Positions 25,651 through 34,094 are shown, counted from the first letter of the stretch. The stretch is DNA of 64,000 nt from DATBLE01 sp963841405 (GCA_963841405.1 CAWJCM010000008.1:1-64000), one strand, 5' to 3'. The notes: a model not told the origin generated them from the letters alone. Numbers and translations are program-made.

Positions 25651-28242
25651 ATGACGTCGACGCCCCGGAAGGAGAAGGCCGTCAGACGGTTCCTGCTCTG
25701 GTTGGGGCCGGCCCGCGTCTGGCTCTTCATCGCGGCGGTCGCGGCGCTTTCGGCCGAGATCTGGGCGCCCATCCTCGCCCACGGTGGGCCGCCCGCCGCC
25801 GGCGGCATCTCGGTCCGCTGGTGGGAGCTCGCAGCCGCCTTCTACCTGGCGGAGGTGTTCGTCGTCCATCTCCAGTTCCGGAAGCAGGCGCACACGCTGT
25901 CGCTGACGGAGATCGGCCTCGTTCTCGGGCTGTTCTTCGCCTCGCCGGTCGACCTCCTGGCCGCGCAGGTCGCCGGCGCAGCGGTGGCGCTCTCCGTGCA
26001 CCGGCGCCAGCGGCCGGTCAAGCTCGCCTTCAACCTCGCGCAGATGCCGCTCTGCACGGGCATCGCGCTTCTCGTCTTCCGCACGCTTCCTCACGAGGGC
26101 CCCGACAGCGCGCAGACGTGGGCCGTCGTCCTGCTCGCGGTGACGATCGCGCACACCGTGGGCGTGGGCCTGGTCTCCGCGGTGATCGGCGTGGCGGAGG
26201 CGAAGTTCGTGGCACCGCAGCTCCACCGGACGCTGGGCGTATCGCTGCTCGGTGCCCTGGCCACCGCCAGCCTCGGCATCGCGGCGGTCGTCCTGATCGC
26301 CGACCGGCCACCGGCCGGCCTCCTGCTGGTCGTTCCCGCGCTCGCCTGCGTGGCCGCCTTCCGCGCCTACATGGGCCAGCGAGAGCAGCGCGAGCACCTC
26401 GAGTTCCTGTACGAGTCGATGCGCGAGACGCAGGGCGCGCCCGAGTTCGGCCTCGCGATCGGGCAGCTGCTGATCGCCGCGCGGCGGCTGGTGCGCGCTG
26501 AGTACGCCGAGATCCAGCTCCTCGCCCCGAAGCCGGGCGAGCCGGTGCTGCGCAGCATCAGCGGTTCGACCGGCGAGGCTCTGATGCACCCGGAGACCGT
26601 GGCGCCGGCCGACCAGCTCGCCTTCGACCGGATCGCGCAGGTGCAGCGGCCGCTCCTGCTCGGCCGCCGCCGGAACACGCATCCGCTCGACCGGTTCCTC
26701 GCCGACCGCGGGCTCGGCGACGCCATCGTCGGGACACTCCGGGGCGAGGAACGCGCGCTCGGGTTCCTGATCGTCGGCAACCGCGCCGGAGACATCGGCA
26801 CGTTCACCGAAACCGAACGCGAGCTCTTCGAGACCTTCGCCGGCCACGCCAGCGTCCTGCTCGAGAACAGCCGGCTGGAGCAGTCGCTGGCGCAGGTGAC
26901 CGAGCTGCAGGAGGAGCTCCGCCACCAGGCGTACCACGACGCGCTGACCGGCCTCCCGAACCGCGTGCTCTTCGCCGACCAGGTGACCGGGACGCTCGCC
27001 CGGGAGACCGGCGGCGCGGCGACCCACGCCGTCCTCTTTCTCGATCTCGACCACTTCAAGAACATCAACGACAGCTGGGGCCACGCGGCCGGTGACGAGC
27101 TGCTGGTGCAGGTGGCCGACCGCCTTCGCGGCCAGATCCGCCCATGCGACGTGGCCGCCCGGCTCGGCGGCGACGAGTTCGCGCTGTTGCTGGAGGACAC
27201 CGACGTCGCCGAGGCGGAGGACGCCGCACGCCGAATCGGCGAGAGCCTGAACACGACCTTCTCGGTCACGGGCAAGGAGGCGAAGGTTCACGTGAGCATC
27301 GGGATCGCGGTGACGGGGCCGCACGCCGGCACGGCCGAGGAGCTGATCCGCAACGCCGACACCGCGATGTACGGGGCGAAGCGGAAGGGCCACGGCCGCT
27401 CGGCGCTTTACGAGCACGCCCTGCACAGCCGCCTGCGGCAGCAGGGCAGGCTCGCGCTGGAGCTCGAGCACGCGCTCGAGCGCCGTGAGCTCGTCGCCCA
27501 CTACCAGCCCGTCGTCTCGCTCGTCGACGGCTCGATCCAGGCCTTCGAGGCCCTCGTCCGCTGGCCGCACCCGGAACGCGGGCTGCTCGCTCCGAGCGAG
27601 TTCATCGACACCGCGGAGGAAAGCGGGCTGATGTTCGATGTCGGTCGCTGCGTGCTCGCGGAGGCGTTCCGTTCGGCGCAGATGTGGGAGGCGATGGTTC
27701 CGGAGGCGGGCGACATCGGCATCTGGGTCAATCTCGCCCCCAGCGAGCTGACCAACGACCGCCTCGTGGAGGAGCTCGCGATCGCGATGCGGGGCACCGG
27801 GCTGGATCCGCGCCGCGTCACCCTCGAGATCACCGAGTCGAGCATGAGCCTGGACGAGCAGGGCGCCGTGCGCGCGTTGAGGCGGCTGCGAGAGCTCGGC
27901 GTCCGCGTCTCGATCGACGACTTCGGAACCGGTTACTCCTCCCTCAGTCGGCTCGCCGAGCTGCCGATCGACATGCTCAAGATCCCGAAGACGTTCATCG
28001 ACCAGCTGACCGAGGACGACGACGCCAACGTGGTCGACGCGATCCTGCGGCTGGCCGGCTCGCTCGACCTGGTCACTGTCGCCGAGGGCATCGAGCAGGT
28101 TGCACAGGCGGAACGGGTGCGCGAGCTCGGCTGCGGGCTGGGGCAGGGCTACCTGTTCAGCAAGCCGGTGCGCGCCGGGGACGTCGCCGAGCTGATCCGC
28201 GCCCGGCAGCCGGTCCGCCCGGCGGCGATCGTCGCCGCCTGA
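25651..28242 (+). CDS. Membrane GGDEF-EAL cyclic di-GMP enzyme with GAF domain
   Basis: The 863-residue protein has an N-terminal MASE-like membrane region (about seven helices, residues 15-240), a GAF domain (about 265-415), a GGDEF domain and an EAL domain. GGDEF is intact at 506-510, with an inhibitory-site motif RPCD five residues before it, and EAL is intact near 633 (QAFEALVRW) with IDDFGTGYSSLS and the TVAEGIE region. Both cyclase and phosphodiesterase activities look possible, with the GAF domain as sensor. It follows the subtilase by 16 bases and may be co-transcribed. Confidence 0.92.
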   Translation: MTSTPRKEKAVRRFLLWLGPARVWLFIAAVAALSAEIWAPILAHGGPPAAGGISVRWWELAAAFYLAEVFVVHLQFRKQAHTLSLTEIGLVLGLFFASPVDLLAAQVAGAAVALSVHRRQRPVKLAFNLAQMPLCTGIALLVFRTLPHEGPDSAQTWAVVLLAVTIAHTVGVGLVSAVIGVAEAKFVAPQLHRTLGVSLLGALATASLGIAAVVLIADRPPAGLLLVVPALACVAAFRAYMGQREQREHLEFLYESMRETQGAPEFGLAIGQLLIAARRLVRAEYAEIQLLAPKPGEPVLRSISGSTGEALMHPETVAPADQLAFDRIAQVQRPLLLGRRRNTHPLDRFLADRGLGDAIVGTLRGEERALGFLIVGNRAGDIGTFTETERELFETFAGHASVLLENSRLEQSLAQVTELQEELRHQAYHDALTGLPNRVLFADQVTGTLARETGGAATHAVLFLDLDHFKNINDSWGHAAGDELLVQVADRLRGQIRPCDVAARLGGDEFALLLEDTDVAEAEDAARRIGESLNTTFSVTGKEAKVHVSIGIAVTGPHAGTAEELIRNADTAMYGAKRKGHGRSALYEHALHSRLRQQGRLALELEHALERRELVAHYQPVVSLVDGSIQAFEALVRWPHPERGLLAPSEFIDTAEESGLMFDVGRCVLAEAFRSAQMWEAMVPEAGDIGIWVNLAPSELTNDRLVEELAIAMRGTGLDPRRVTLEITESSMSLDEQGAVRALRRLRELGVRVSIDDFGTGYSSLSRLAELPIDMLKIPKTFIDQLTEDDDANVVDAILRLAGSLDLVTVAEGIEQVAQAERVRELGCGLGQGYLFSKPVRAGDVAELIRARQPVRPAAIVAA

Positions 28243-28275
28243 GCGCGGACGAAGCTGCCCATTTCGGCCGAGAGG

Positions 28276-28357
28276 CTTAACGGTGCCAGGCACTGTTAAG
28301 AAGCCGCCCGCGTTTCGTGGCTATTCCAGCGTCTTTACGGTGCCAGGCACTGTTAAG
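28276..28357. repeat. Paired palindromes with core GGTGCCAGGCAC
   Basis: Copy 1 (28276-28300) has arms CTTAAC and GTTAAG around GGTGCCAGGCAC. Copy 2 (28337-28357) repeats ACGGTGCCAGGCACTGTTAA exactly, 57 bases downstream in the same orientation. Each can form a hairpin. They lie between two converging genes and may also act as transcription terminators. Confidence 0.8.
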
Positions 28358-28402
28358 GGCCGCGTGCAGGCAGGGCGGGGCCGCAAGGGCAACCCGACGC
28401 CG

Positions 28403-28933
28403 TCAGCGGATCGCGCCAATCAGCGTGCCGGCGTCCGCGATTCCCTCGACGAAGACGCCGTCCACCCACTCGTGCCTCCACACCGACGAGTAGGTGAGGC
28501 TGAGCCGGCCGCGCGCATGTGCGTAACGGCCCGTGCCGCCGACGATCCGCAGCTGGACGCGGAAGTCTCGGAAGGAGTGGCTGGCGATGTCCTCTATCGA
28601 CACGACACTGCCCGGCTGGACAGAGCCGGTCAAGCTGCCCGCCCTGGCGGAGAAGGTGATGCTGCCGGCGAGAGGCGCGCAGACGGGACCGCACGTCGAC
28701 GAAGTGAACGATGCTCCGGCGGCGGTCATCGTCCCCGAGTAGGTGCCGCGACCCAGACCTCCGTCGAAGGTGCCCGCGATCGCGTAGCCGGAAGCCCATT
28801 GCGACGATCCGGTCAGCGCCGTCGTCCGCTCCTTCGAGCCGGCGGCGAGAGCCGCGCCTGCCGCCGCGCAGGCCGCGAGCGCGACAGCTGCGACCGCGGC
28901 CGCAAGCCGAAGCCGTTCCCCTCTCCCCAACAT
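28403..28933 (-). CDS. Exported protein, allene-oxide-cyclase-barrel-like
   Basis: The 176-residue protein begins with a signal peptide (MLGRGERLRL then an Ala-rich hydrophobic stretch to about residue 30). The mature part is beta-rich: GTYSGTMTAAGASFTSSTCG, AGSITFSARAGSLTGSV and IVGGTGRYAHARGRLSLTY. The GGTGxYxxxxG element is typical of AOC-barrel/dirigent-like folds. Two Cys (CGPVC) may form a disulfide. Function is unknown. It is divergent from a second exported protein with a related motif. Confidence 0.65.
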   Translation of the reverse strand: MLGRGERLRLAAAVAAVALAACAAAGAALAAGSKERTTALTGSSQWASGYAIAGTFDGGLGRGTYSGTMTAAGASFTSSTCGPVCAPLAGSITFSARAGSLTGSVQPGSVVSIEDIASHSFRDFRVQLRIVGGTGRYAHARGRLSLTYSSVWRHEWVDGVFVEGIADAGTLIGAIR

Positions 28934-29022
28934 CCACCTCTCGTCATACCGACGAATGCTCCCCGGCTCAACCCTCGGCGCCCGATCCCCCCGAAATGTC
29001 GTATCGTCCGGAAGGTTCTGCG

Positions 29023-29568
29023 GTGACCGATATGCAAGGGGGGCGAGTGGGGAGGCGCGGGCGGCACCGCCGTCCTCCCCGTTCTGCCTTCCTGATTCGA
29101 GCCGCGCTCGCGCTCGCCACGGTCGCCGCTGCCGGCCTGGTCGCTGCGGCGCTGGCGCTACCCGCATCCGGGCCCCAGCAAACGATCCGCTTCCTCGAGG
29201 TCGCACGGTCCACGCAGACCCGGCTGATCGACCACAACGGCAACCGCCAGCGGGACATCGGCGACTCCATCGCCGCCGCCTCAAATCTGTTCCGCTGGGA
29301 AGGATCTCGCCGGGGCGCTCGCCTCGGCCACATCTGGCGCCTGTGCATCCTCGCGACCAGGACGACCGGCAACTGCTCTGCCACCGTCTTCCTGCCGGAC
29401 GGGACCGTCCGGATCGTCGGGTATGTGGACTTCGACCGGGCGCCCGACGAGCTCGCGGTCGTCGGCGGCACCGGAGCGTACCTCGGCATGCGCGGAAGCT
29501 TCACCTCGCGGCCGCTAGGCGGGGGGACGCCAACCCGCTCGTCGGACCTCGTCCGCCTCCTGCGCTAG
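29023..29568 (+). CDS. Exported protein, allene-oxide-cyclase-barrel-like
   Basis: The 181-residue protein probably starts at the GTG at 29023, with GGAAGG seven bases upstream; ATGs at 28996 and 29032 are in frame. A basic N-terminus (GGRVGRRGRHRRPPR) precedes one long hydrophobic helix. The outer part contains IRFLEVARSTQTRLIDHNG, RLCILATRTTGNCSATVFL and VVGGTGAYLGMRGSFTSRPL, a layout seen in AOC-barrel-like proteins. Function is unknown. It faces the preceding exported gene back to back. Confidence 0.65.
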   Translation: MTDMQGGRVGRRGRHRRPPRSAFLIRAALALATVAAAGLVAAALALPASGPQQTIRFLEVARSTQTRLIDHNGNRQRDIGDSIAAASNLFRWEGSRRGARLGHIWRLCILATRTTGNCSATVFLPDGTVRIVGYVDFDRAPDELAVVGGTGAYLGMRGSFTSRPLGGGTPTRSSDLVRLLR

Positions 29569-29613
29569 GTTCGGCGCCGTCCTCGTCCGGCATGCCGGTA
29601 GGGTTGCTGCGCC

Positions 29614-30063
29614 GTGGACATACGCCGCTTCCTCCCGATCATCCTGATCGCGTTCGCGGCGCTGTTCATCCTGCCCCAGCTGTTCAAGGGGTCGAGCTCG
29701 AAGACGCTCTCGTCGAAGGACCGGGCGGTGATGACCCGCGACGCCATGCTCCGCATCGACAAGGCTCAGAAGGCAGCGTTCGCGAAGACCGGCAAATACA
29801 CAGCCAGCCTCGCGGACCTCGTCGTCACCGACAAGGTGCTGGCGCGGGAGCTGACCGTCCCGCTGACGATCGACCTGAGCACGAGCGGCGACGGCAAGAG
29901 CTACGTCGCCACCATCTCCAGCGACGTGCTCAGCGTCGCCCGGGCGCGGAAGGGCGCGAAGGTCGTCTCCTCGAGCTGCCGGACGCTGAAGTCGCACACC
30001 GGCTTCAAGTGCCCGGTGCCGCCGCCGCCGACCACCACGACCTCGACCACGACCACGAAGTGA
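29614..30063 (+). CDS. Membrane-anchored protein with pilin-like head
   Basis: The 149-residue protein starts at a GTG and has one N-terminal membrane helix (RRFLPIILIAFAALFILPQL). A head region (AQKAAFAKTGKYTASLADLV) resembles the alpha/beta part of bacterial pseudopilins, then a C-terminal low-complexity stretch PVPPPPTTTTSTTTTK. The processing motif of true type IV pilins is missing, so it is probably anchored and not assembled. Two Cys near the C-terminus could pair. Function is not recognised. Confidence 0.65.
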   Translation: MDIRRFLPIILIAFAALFILPQLFKGSSSKTLSSKDRAVMTRDAMLRIDKAQKAAFAKTGKYTASLADLVVTDKVLARELTVPLTIDLSTSGDGKSYVATISSDVLSVARARKGAKVVSSSCRTLKSHTGFKCPVPPPPTTTTSTTTTK

Positions 30064-30105
30064 GCGGCGCGCGTTCGGCGGGGTCCGGCGAGACCTGGCT
30101 CTGCC

Positions 30106-30402
30106 TTGCATCGCACGCGCCCATCGCACCCTGACGACGAGCAACGTCCCGCCGAACCCCGCTGGTGGGAGCTTCGCCGCGCGCAGAACCTCAAGCCCGC
30201 CACCTACACCTGCCCGCTGTGCGGCCGGCGGCTCGCGTCGATGAGCGACCACGTGCTGCTCTTCCCCGAGGGCGACCACGCGCAGCGGCGCCACGCGCAC
30301 ACCGAGTGCGTTCAGAAGGCGCGGGCGGCCGGCCGGCTGCCCAGCCGCTCGGAGTGGAAGAAGACGCACCCGCGGCGCGGCTGGTTCCGGCGGAGCGCCT
30401 AA
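30106..30402 (+). CDS. Small zinc-ribbon-like protein
   Basis: The 98-residue protein reads from a TTG at 30106. It contains RWWELRRAQNLKPATYTCPLCGRRL, followed by HVLLFPEGD and RRHAHTECVQKARAAGRLPSRSEW. The CPLC pair and the later His/Cys (HAHTEC) could bind a metal ion. Such short proteins recur in actinobacteria without a known role. It ends four bases into the converging ArsR-like gene. Confidence 0.65.
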   Translation: MHRTRPSHPDDEQRPAEPRWWELRRAQNLKPATYTCPLCGRRLASMSDHVLLFPEGDHAQRRHAHTECVQKARAAGRLPSRSEWKKTHPRRGWFRRSA

Positions 30403-30968
30403 ACCTCCGGGACGATCGCGACCAGGCAGAAGACCCGGCGTGTCCCTTCGGGATGGTGCTCCGCGTCGCGGTCGCCCGTGTACTTCTTCAGCACCGCGCC
30501 GAGCTCGGAATCGAACTCGGCCGCCTCCTCTTCGGTCAGCCAGAGGTAGGCACGACTGACCCCGGCGAGCTCGCGCCACGGCTTCGTCTCGGTCTGCTCC
30601 ATCGCCGCCCAGCGGCGGAACTCGTCGCGGAGGTGCTGGAAGGTGGTGCCGGCGACGACGTCGACGGCCGCGGTGGAGATCGTCTCCGGATCGAACTTGA
30701 GAGTGCGCCCGACCGCCCGCCAGGGACGCTCGCGGCCGTCGTCCCGCGCCGTTCCCCGCTCGACGATGCCCCAGCGCTCGAGCGCGCGCAGGTGGTAGCT
30801 CATCGCGCTGGCCGACAGGCCGGTCAGCTCGGCGAGCTCGCTCGAAGTCCGTTCCCCGCCCTGGTAGAGCTCGTCCACGACGGCCAGCCGGGCGGGGTGC
30901 GCCAGCGCCCGGAGGGCGCCGGGGTCCTCGATCTTGACATCGCCTTCGAGACGCCGAGGTGAGCTCAT
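30399..30968 (-). CDS. ArsR-like winged-helix transcriptional regulator
   Basis: The 189-residue protein has an N-terminal winged helix (DPGALRALAHPARLAVVDEL, SSELAELTGLSASAMSYHLRALERWGIV) followed by a helical C-terminal region (LKFDPETISTAAVDVVAG, LRDEFRRWAAMEQTET) of the sort used for dimerisation or ligand sensing. The ATG at 30968 gives MSSPRRLEGDVKI. It is divergent from an MFS transporter gene, with a nested palindrome between them, so it probably represses itself and the transporter. Confidence 0.85.
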   Translation of the reverse strand: MSSPRRLEGDVKIEDPGALRALAHPARLAVVDELYQGGERTSSELAELTGLSASAMSYHLRALERWGIVERGTARDDGRERPWRAVGRTLKFDPETISTAAVDVVAGTTFQHLRDEFRRWAAMEQTETKPWRELAGVSRAYLWLTEEEAAEFDSELGAVLKKYTGDRDAEHHPEGTRRVFCLVAIVPEV

Positions 30969-30992
30969 CGGACGAGATCCTACGCCGCCGCC

Positions 30993-31040
30993 TTGACAAC
31001 GTGAAGCATCTACTTCATAGTCATGAAGCGAATGCTTCAC
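30993..31040 (+). promoter_or_regulatory. Nested palindrome and promoter before the MFS gene
   Basis: TTGACA (30993-30998) and CATAGT (31016-31021) are 17 bases apart and could be the -35 and -10 boxes. Overlapping them, GTGAAGCAT (31001-31009) pairs with ATGCTTCAC (31032-31040), and inside these CTTCAT (31013-31018) pairs with ATGAAG (31023-31028). The element covers the MFS ATG at 31023. It is a likely operator for the adjacent ArsR-like protein. Confidence 0.6.
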
Positions 31041-32279
31041 GATTATCTCTCGATCTGGCGCCACCGGGACCTGCGGCTGATGATCCCCGCGCGCGCGATC
31101 AGCGCCTTCGGCGACGACATGGCGCTGCTGGTGCTGACGCTCCGGGTCTACGCGGACGGTCGCGGCCCCTGGTCGATCACGATCCTGCTGCTCTGCGCGA
31201 CCGTCCCGATCGTCGTGCTAGCGCCGGTGGCCGGCCGGCTCGTCGACACCGCCCCCTTCCGGACTCTTGCGTCCGTCGCCGCGGTCTGGCAGGCCGCGTG
31301 CTGCGTCGCGCTCGCGTTCGCGGACCCGCTCTGGCTCGTCTACGGCCTCGTGGTCGTGCTCCAGCTGGGTCAGGTCGTCGCCAACCCCGCCTGGGTGGCG
31401 CTCGTCCCGGAGATCGCCGAGCCGGACGAGGTCGGGCACGCGATGGGCGCGTCCCAGTCGCTGTCCACGCTGGCCGCAGTCGCCGCCCCCGCCCTCGCCG
31501 GCGTCCTCGCGGGGGCGTTCGGCTACGGGACGCCGCTGCTGGTCGACGCCGCCACGTTCGCCGGGCTCGCCGCCGCGGCGCTCGCGATCCGGGCGACGCG
31601 CCGGCACGCTCCGGCTGGCGAGGCCGTCTCTGGTGAGCGCCCCGCCGCTTTCTCGCTGCGGAAGGACGCACTCCTCTGGCCGCTCGTGCTCGGAATCTGC
31701 GCGCTCGTGCTCGTCGGCGAGTCGACGAACGTGGTCGAGGTCTTCCTGCTCCGCGGTACCCTCGGCGCGGGGACGGTCGTGTTCGGTCTGGTCGCCGCGG
31801 TGCTCGCCGTCGGGGTCGTAGCCGGCTCGCTCGTCGCCGGCAGGAATGCGCCGGATGGCGTCAGGGCGGTGCGCACGGCGGTGGCCGCGGTCGTCCTCGC
31901 CCTGATGCTGGGCCTCGCGGGGCTCGCCCCGGTCGTGTGGATGTTCGCCGCCGCCTGGGCGATCGTCGGCGTCGCCAACGGCGTCGCCAACGTGGATGCC
32001 AGCACGCTGTTGCTGAGCCGGACGCCCGATTTCTGCCGCGGCCGGGTGCTCGCGACGGTGAACGGGATGGTGCGCGGCAGCTCGCTGGCTGCGATGGTCC
32101 TCGGCGGACTCGGAGGAACCCTGCTCGGCCCGCGCGCCACCTTCGTCGCCGCCGGCGTCCTGGCGGCCGTCGCCGCCGTCGCCCTGCTGGTCCGCCTCAC
32201 CAGGACGCTTTCCGTCGGCTCCGCGCGACGCGCCGCCACTCCTTCCGCGCCTCCGAGCGAAGCCGGGCGTCCTGCTTGA
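31023..32279 (+). CDS. MFS transporter (efflux-like)
   Basis: The 418-residue protein has twelve helices with the motif GRLVDTAPFR between helices 2 and 3 and the LGQVVANPAWVALVPEIAEPDEVGHAMGASQS segment typical of the EntS/macrolide-efflux-like MFS group. It is therefore more likely an exporter than a nutrient importer. If the boxes upstream are real, transcription starts near 31028 and the ATG at 31032 would be used instead of 31023. Its last 83 bases overlap rsgA tail to tail. Confidence 0.82.
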   Translation: MKRMLHDYLSIWRHRDLRLMIPARAISAFGDDMALLVLTLRVYADGRGPWSITILLLCATVPIVVLAPVAGRLVDTAPFRTLASVAAVWQAACCVALAFADPLWLVYGLVVVLQLGQVVANPAWVALVPEIAEPDEVGHAMGASQSLSTLAAVAAPALAGVLAGAFGYGTPLLVDAATFAGLAAAALAIRATRRHAPAGEAVSGERPAAFSLRKDALLWPLVLGICALVLVGESTNVVEVFLLRGTLGAGTVVFGLVAAVLAVGVVAGSLVAGRNAPDGVRAVRTAVAAVVLALMLGLAGLAPVVWMFAAAWAIVGVANGVANVDASTLLLSRTPDFCRGRVLATVNGMVRGSSLAAMVLGGLGGTLLGPRATFVAAGVLAAVAAVALLVRLTRTLSVGSARRAATPSAPPSEAGRPA

Positions 32280-33255
32280 CCGCGAGCCAGTGCAGCTCGT
32301 TCTGAAGCTTTCGCCAGCTCTCGTAGCGCTCCCGGTCGAGCGTGCCGTCCGCGAGCGCCGCCCGAACGCCGCAGTCCGGCTCGCGCTCGTGCGAGCAATC
32401 GCTGAACCGGCAGCTCGCGGCCGCCGCGGCGACGTCGTCGAAGGCGGTCGCGAGCCCCTCCTCCGACTCCCAGAGCCGCAGCTCCCGCATCCCCGGGGTG
32501 TCGAGATAGAGGCCGCCGCCGGGGAGGAGCAGAAGCTGGCGGTGGGTGGTGGTGTGGCGCCCGCGACCGTCGGCGCGGACATCGCCGGTGGCCATCAGCT
32601 CCTCGCCCGCGAGGCGGTTGACGAGCGACGACTTGCCGACGCCCGACGACCCCAGCGCCGCCACGGTCCTGCCCTCGCCGAAGTACTGCGCGAGCTCATC
32701 GACGCCCTCGCCGGTGACGTTGCTGACCGCGTGGACCGGCGCCCCGATCGCGACCGGCTCGACCCGGAGCAACGCCGCCTCGACATCGGCGCAGAGGTCG
32801 GCCTTGGTCAGGACGACGACCGGGGAGGCGCCGCTCTCCCAGCCCAGGGTGAGGTACCGCTCGAGGCGTCGAGGGTTGAAGTCGCCGTCGAGGCCCGCCG
32901 TCAGGAAGACGACGTCGACGTTCGCGGCGACGACCTGCTCGACCACGTCGCCGCCGTCGGTAGCCGCCATCCGCGAGAACTTGGTGCGTCGCGGCAGGAC
33001 GGCCTGGACGAGCGCCCGATCGGAGCCGTCGGGATCGGCAATGGCGACCCAGTCGCCGACGGCCGGCAGCTCGCCCCGCTCGCCGGCCGCATGCCGGAGC
33101 CGGCCGGAGAGCTCCGCCCAGCGTTCCCCGCGCACTGTGTAGAGCAGGTAGGCGCCCCGCTGCTCGACGGCGACGCGCGCGGGTTCGAGGCCGTCGGCGG
33201 CGAACGGGGCGAACTGGTCTTCGATGGCTGGACCCCAGCCGAGCTGCTCGAGCAA
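32197..33255 (-). CDS. rsgA: Ribosome small-subunit-dependent GTPase A
   Basis: The 352-residue protein has an N-terminal OB fold and the circularly permuted GTPase order of RsgA/YjeQ: TKADL (G4) first, then GSSGVGKSSL (G1) and LDTPGMRE (G3). A zinc region CRFSDCSHEREPDCGV follows. It matures the 30S subunit. The start is a TTG at 33255, chosen because GAGAAGGAG lies six bases upstream and the product then begins LLEQLGWGP as usual for the family. The upstream in-frame extension to 33366 is Arg/Ser-rich. Confidence 0.93.
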   Translation of the reverse strand: MLEQLGWGPAIEDQFAPFAADGLEPARVAVEQRGAYLLYTVRGERWAELSGRLRHAAGERGELPAVGDWVAIADPDGSDRALVQAVLPRRTKFSRMAATDGGDVVEQVVAANVDVVFLTAGLDGDFNPRRLERYLTLGWESGASPVVVLTKADLCADVEAALLRVEPVAIGAPVHAVSNVTGEGVDELAQYFGEGRTVAALGSSGVGKSSLVNRLAGEELMATGDVRADGRGRHTTTHRQLLLLPGGGLYLDTPGMRELRLWESEEGLATAFDDVAAAAASCRFSDCSHEREPDCGVRAALADGTLDRERYESWRKLQNELHWLAVKQDARLRSEARKEWRRVARSRRKASW

Positions 33256-33334
33256 CGCAATCTCCTTCTCGATGGATGAGGACGCCGAAGCCCGCCGGCG
33301 AAAGGAGGCGCTGCTCTGGTGGAGCCGGAGCTGT

Positions 33335-33382
33335 CTAGCGCGCCCTGCGCTGGAGGCGATCGGCAAGCGCGGTCTTCGTCAT
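33335..33382 (-). CDS. Possible 15-residue leader or small protein upstream of rsgA
   Basis: An ATG at 33382 is preceded, eight bases away, by a perfect AGGAGG (33396-33391) and reads 15 codons, MTKTALADRLQRRAR, to a TAG at 33335. This is the best ribosome binding site in the 180-base gap between the SGNH lipoprotein end and rsgA. The product is basic and helical-looking. It could be a real small protein or a leader peptide for rsgA. Confidence 0.45.
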   Translation of the reverse strand: MTKTALADRLQRRAR

Positions 33383-33434
33383 CTGTGCCACCTCCTGGAG
33401 TCGCAGGGCGTCGGAAGCCGGAACTGTACCCGAT

Positions 33435-34094
33435 CTACGGGAGACGGAAGGCCCGCTCGCCGAGAAACCGGTAGCCCTCGACCGACGGATGGTCGCCGTC
33501 CGAGGTCCACTGCTCCTTCATCCGGCCCGGCCGCGCCGGGTCCTCGAGCGTGGAGTAGAACGGCAACACGGGAACGTGCTCGTCCCTCGCCAGCTCGGCG
33601 ATCAGCCCGTTCAGGCGGCGGATCTTCGGATCGGCCTCGGGATAGCCGTTGTTCCAGGGCAGCAGGTTAGCGACGGCGACCTGGAGACCGCGCTCCTTGG
33701 CTCGACGGACCATCCGGCGGAGGTTCTCGGCGGCCGTCTCGACCGGCCGGCCCTGCGCGATGTCGTTGATCCCGCCCTGCAGGACCAGCACCCGCGCCCC
33801 CTTCGCGCACTCGTCGAGCCGCCGGGCGATCTGGTCGGTGCGCTGCCCGTAGACGCCGCAGTTGCGGAAGCGCAGGCCGGGATGCGCCTTCGCCGCCCAG
33901 AACTGCCACTGGCTCTTCTCGTCCGCGCCGAAGCCGAGTGCCTCGCGCATCCGCGGGTCGGGGTCGTAGCCCGGCGATCCGGCCGTGATCGAGTCGCCGA
34001 GGGTGGCGACCAGAGTGGTGCGCGCGGTCGCGCCCGTACCGCCGCAGCCGGCGAGGAGGAGAACGGCGCCGAGGCTCACGACCGCAAGCCTCAC
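33435..34094 (-). CDS. SGNH/GDSL hydrolase lipoprotein
   Basis: The 219-residue protein has a lipoprotein signal (VRLAVVSLGAVLLLAGC, lipobox LAGC) and an SGNH fold: LGDSITAG (block I Ser), the Gly/Asn region VLVLQGGINDIAQG (block III) and SDGDHPSVEGY (block V Asp-x-x-His). It is probably an outer-face esterase or lipase-like hydrolase. The GTG at 34094 overlaps the stop of the Kelch gene as GTGA. Confidence 0.88.
   Translation of the reverse strand: MRLAVVSLGAVLLLAGCGGTGATARTTLVATLGDSITAGSPGYDPDPRMREALGFGADEKSQWQFWAAKAHPGLRFRNCGVYGQRTDQIARRLDECAKGARVLVLQGGINDIAQGRPVETAAENLRRMVRRAKERGLQVAVANLLPWNNGYPEADPKIRRLNGLIAELARDEHVPVLPFYSTLEDPARPGRMKEQWTSDGDHPSVEGYRFLGERAFRLP

Noticed and set aside
25291..28293. 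A 1000-codon minus-strand open frame opposite the GGDEF-EAL gene
   Set aside because: It runs through the Trp-repeat DNA as Ser/Arg repeats and has no recognisable domain; the plus strand is the real gene.
28276..28357. Palindrome pair considered as an origin or attachment site
   Set aside because: No integrase, replication gene or tRNA is near, and the repeat type is like REP elements seen elsewhere in the window.
33256..33366. Longer N-terminus for rsgA
   Set aside because: The extension is Ser/Arg-rich and overlaps the gap with a separate ribosome binding site; the TTG at 33255 has a better one.
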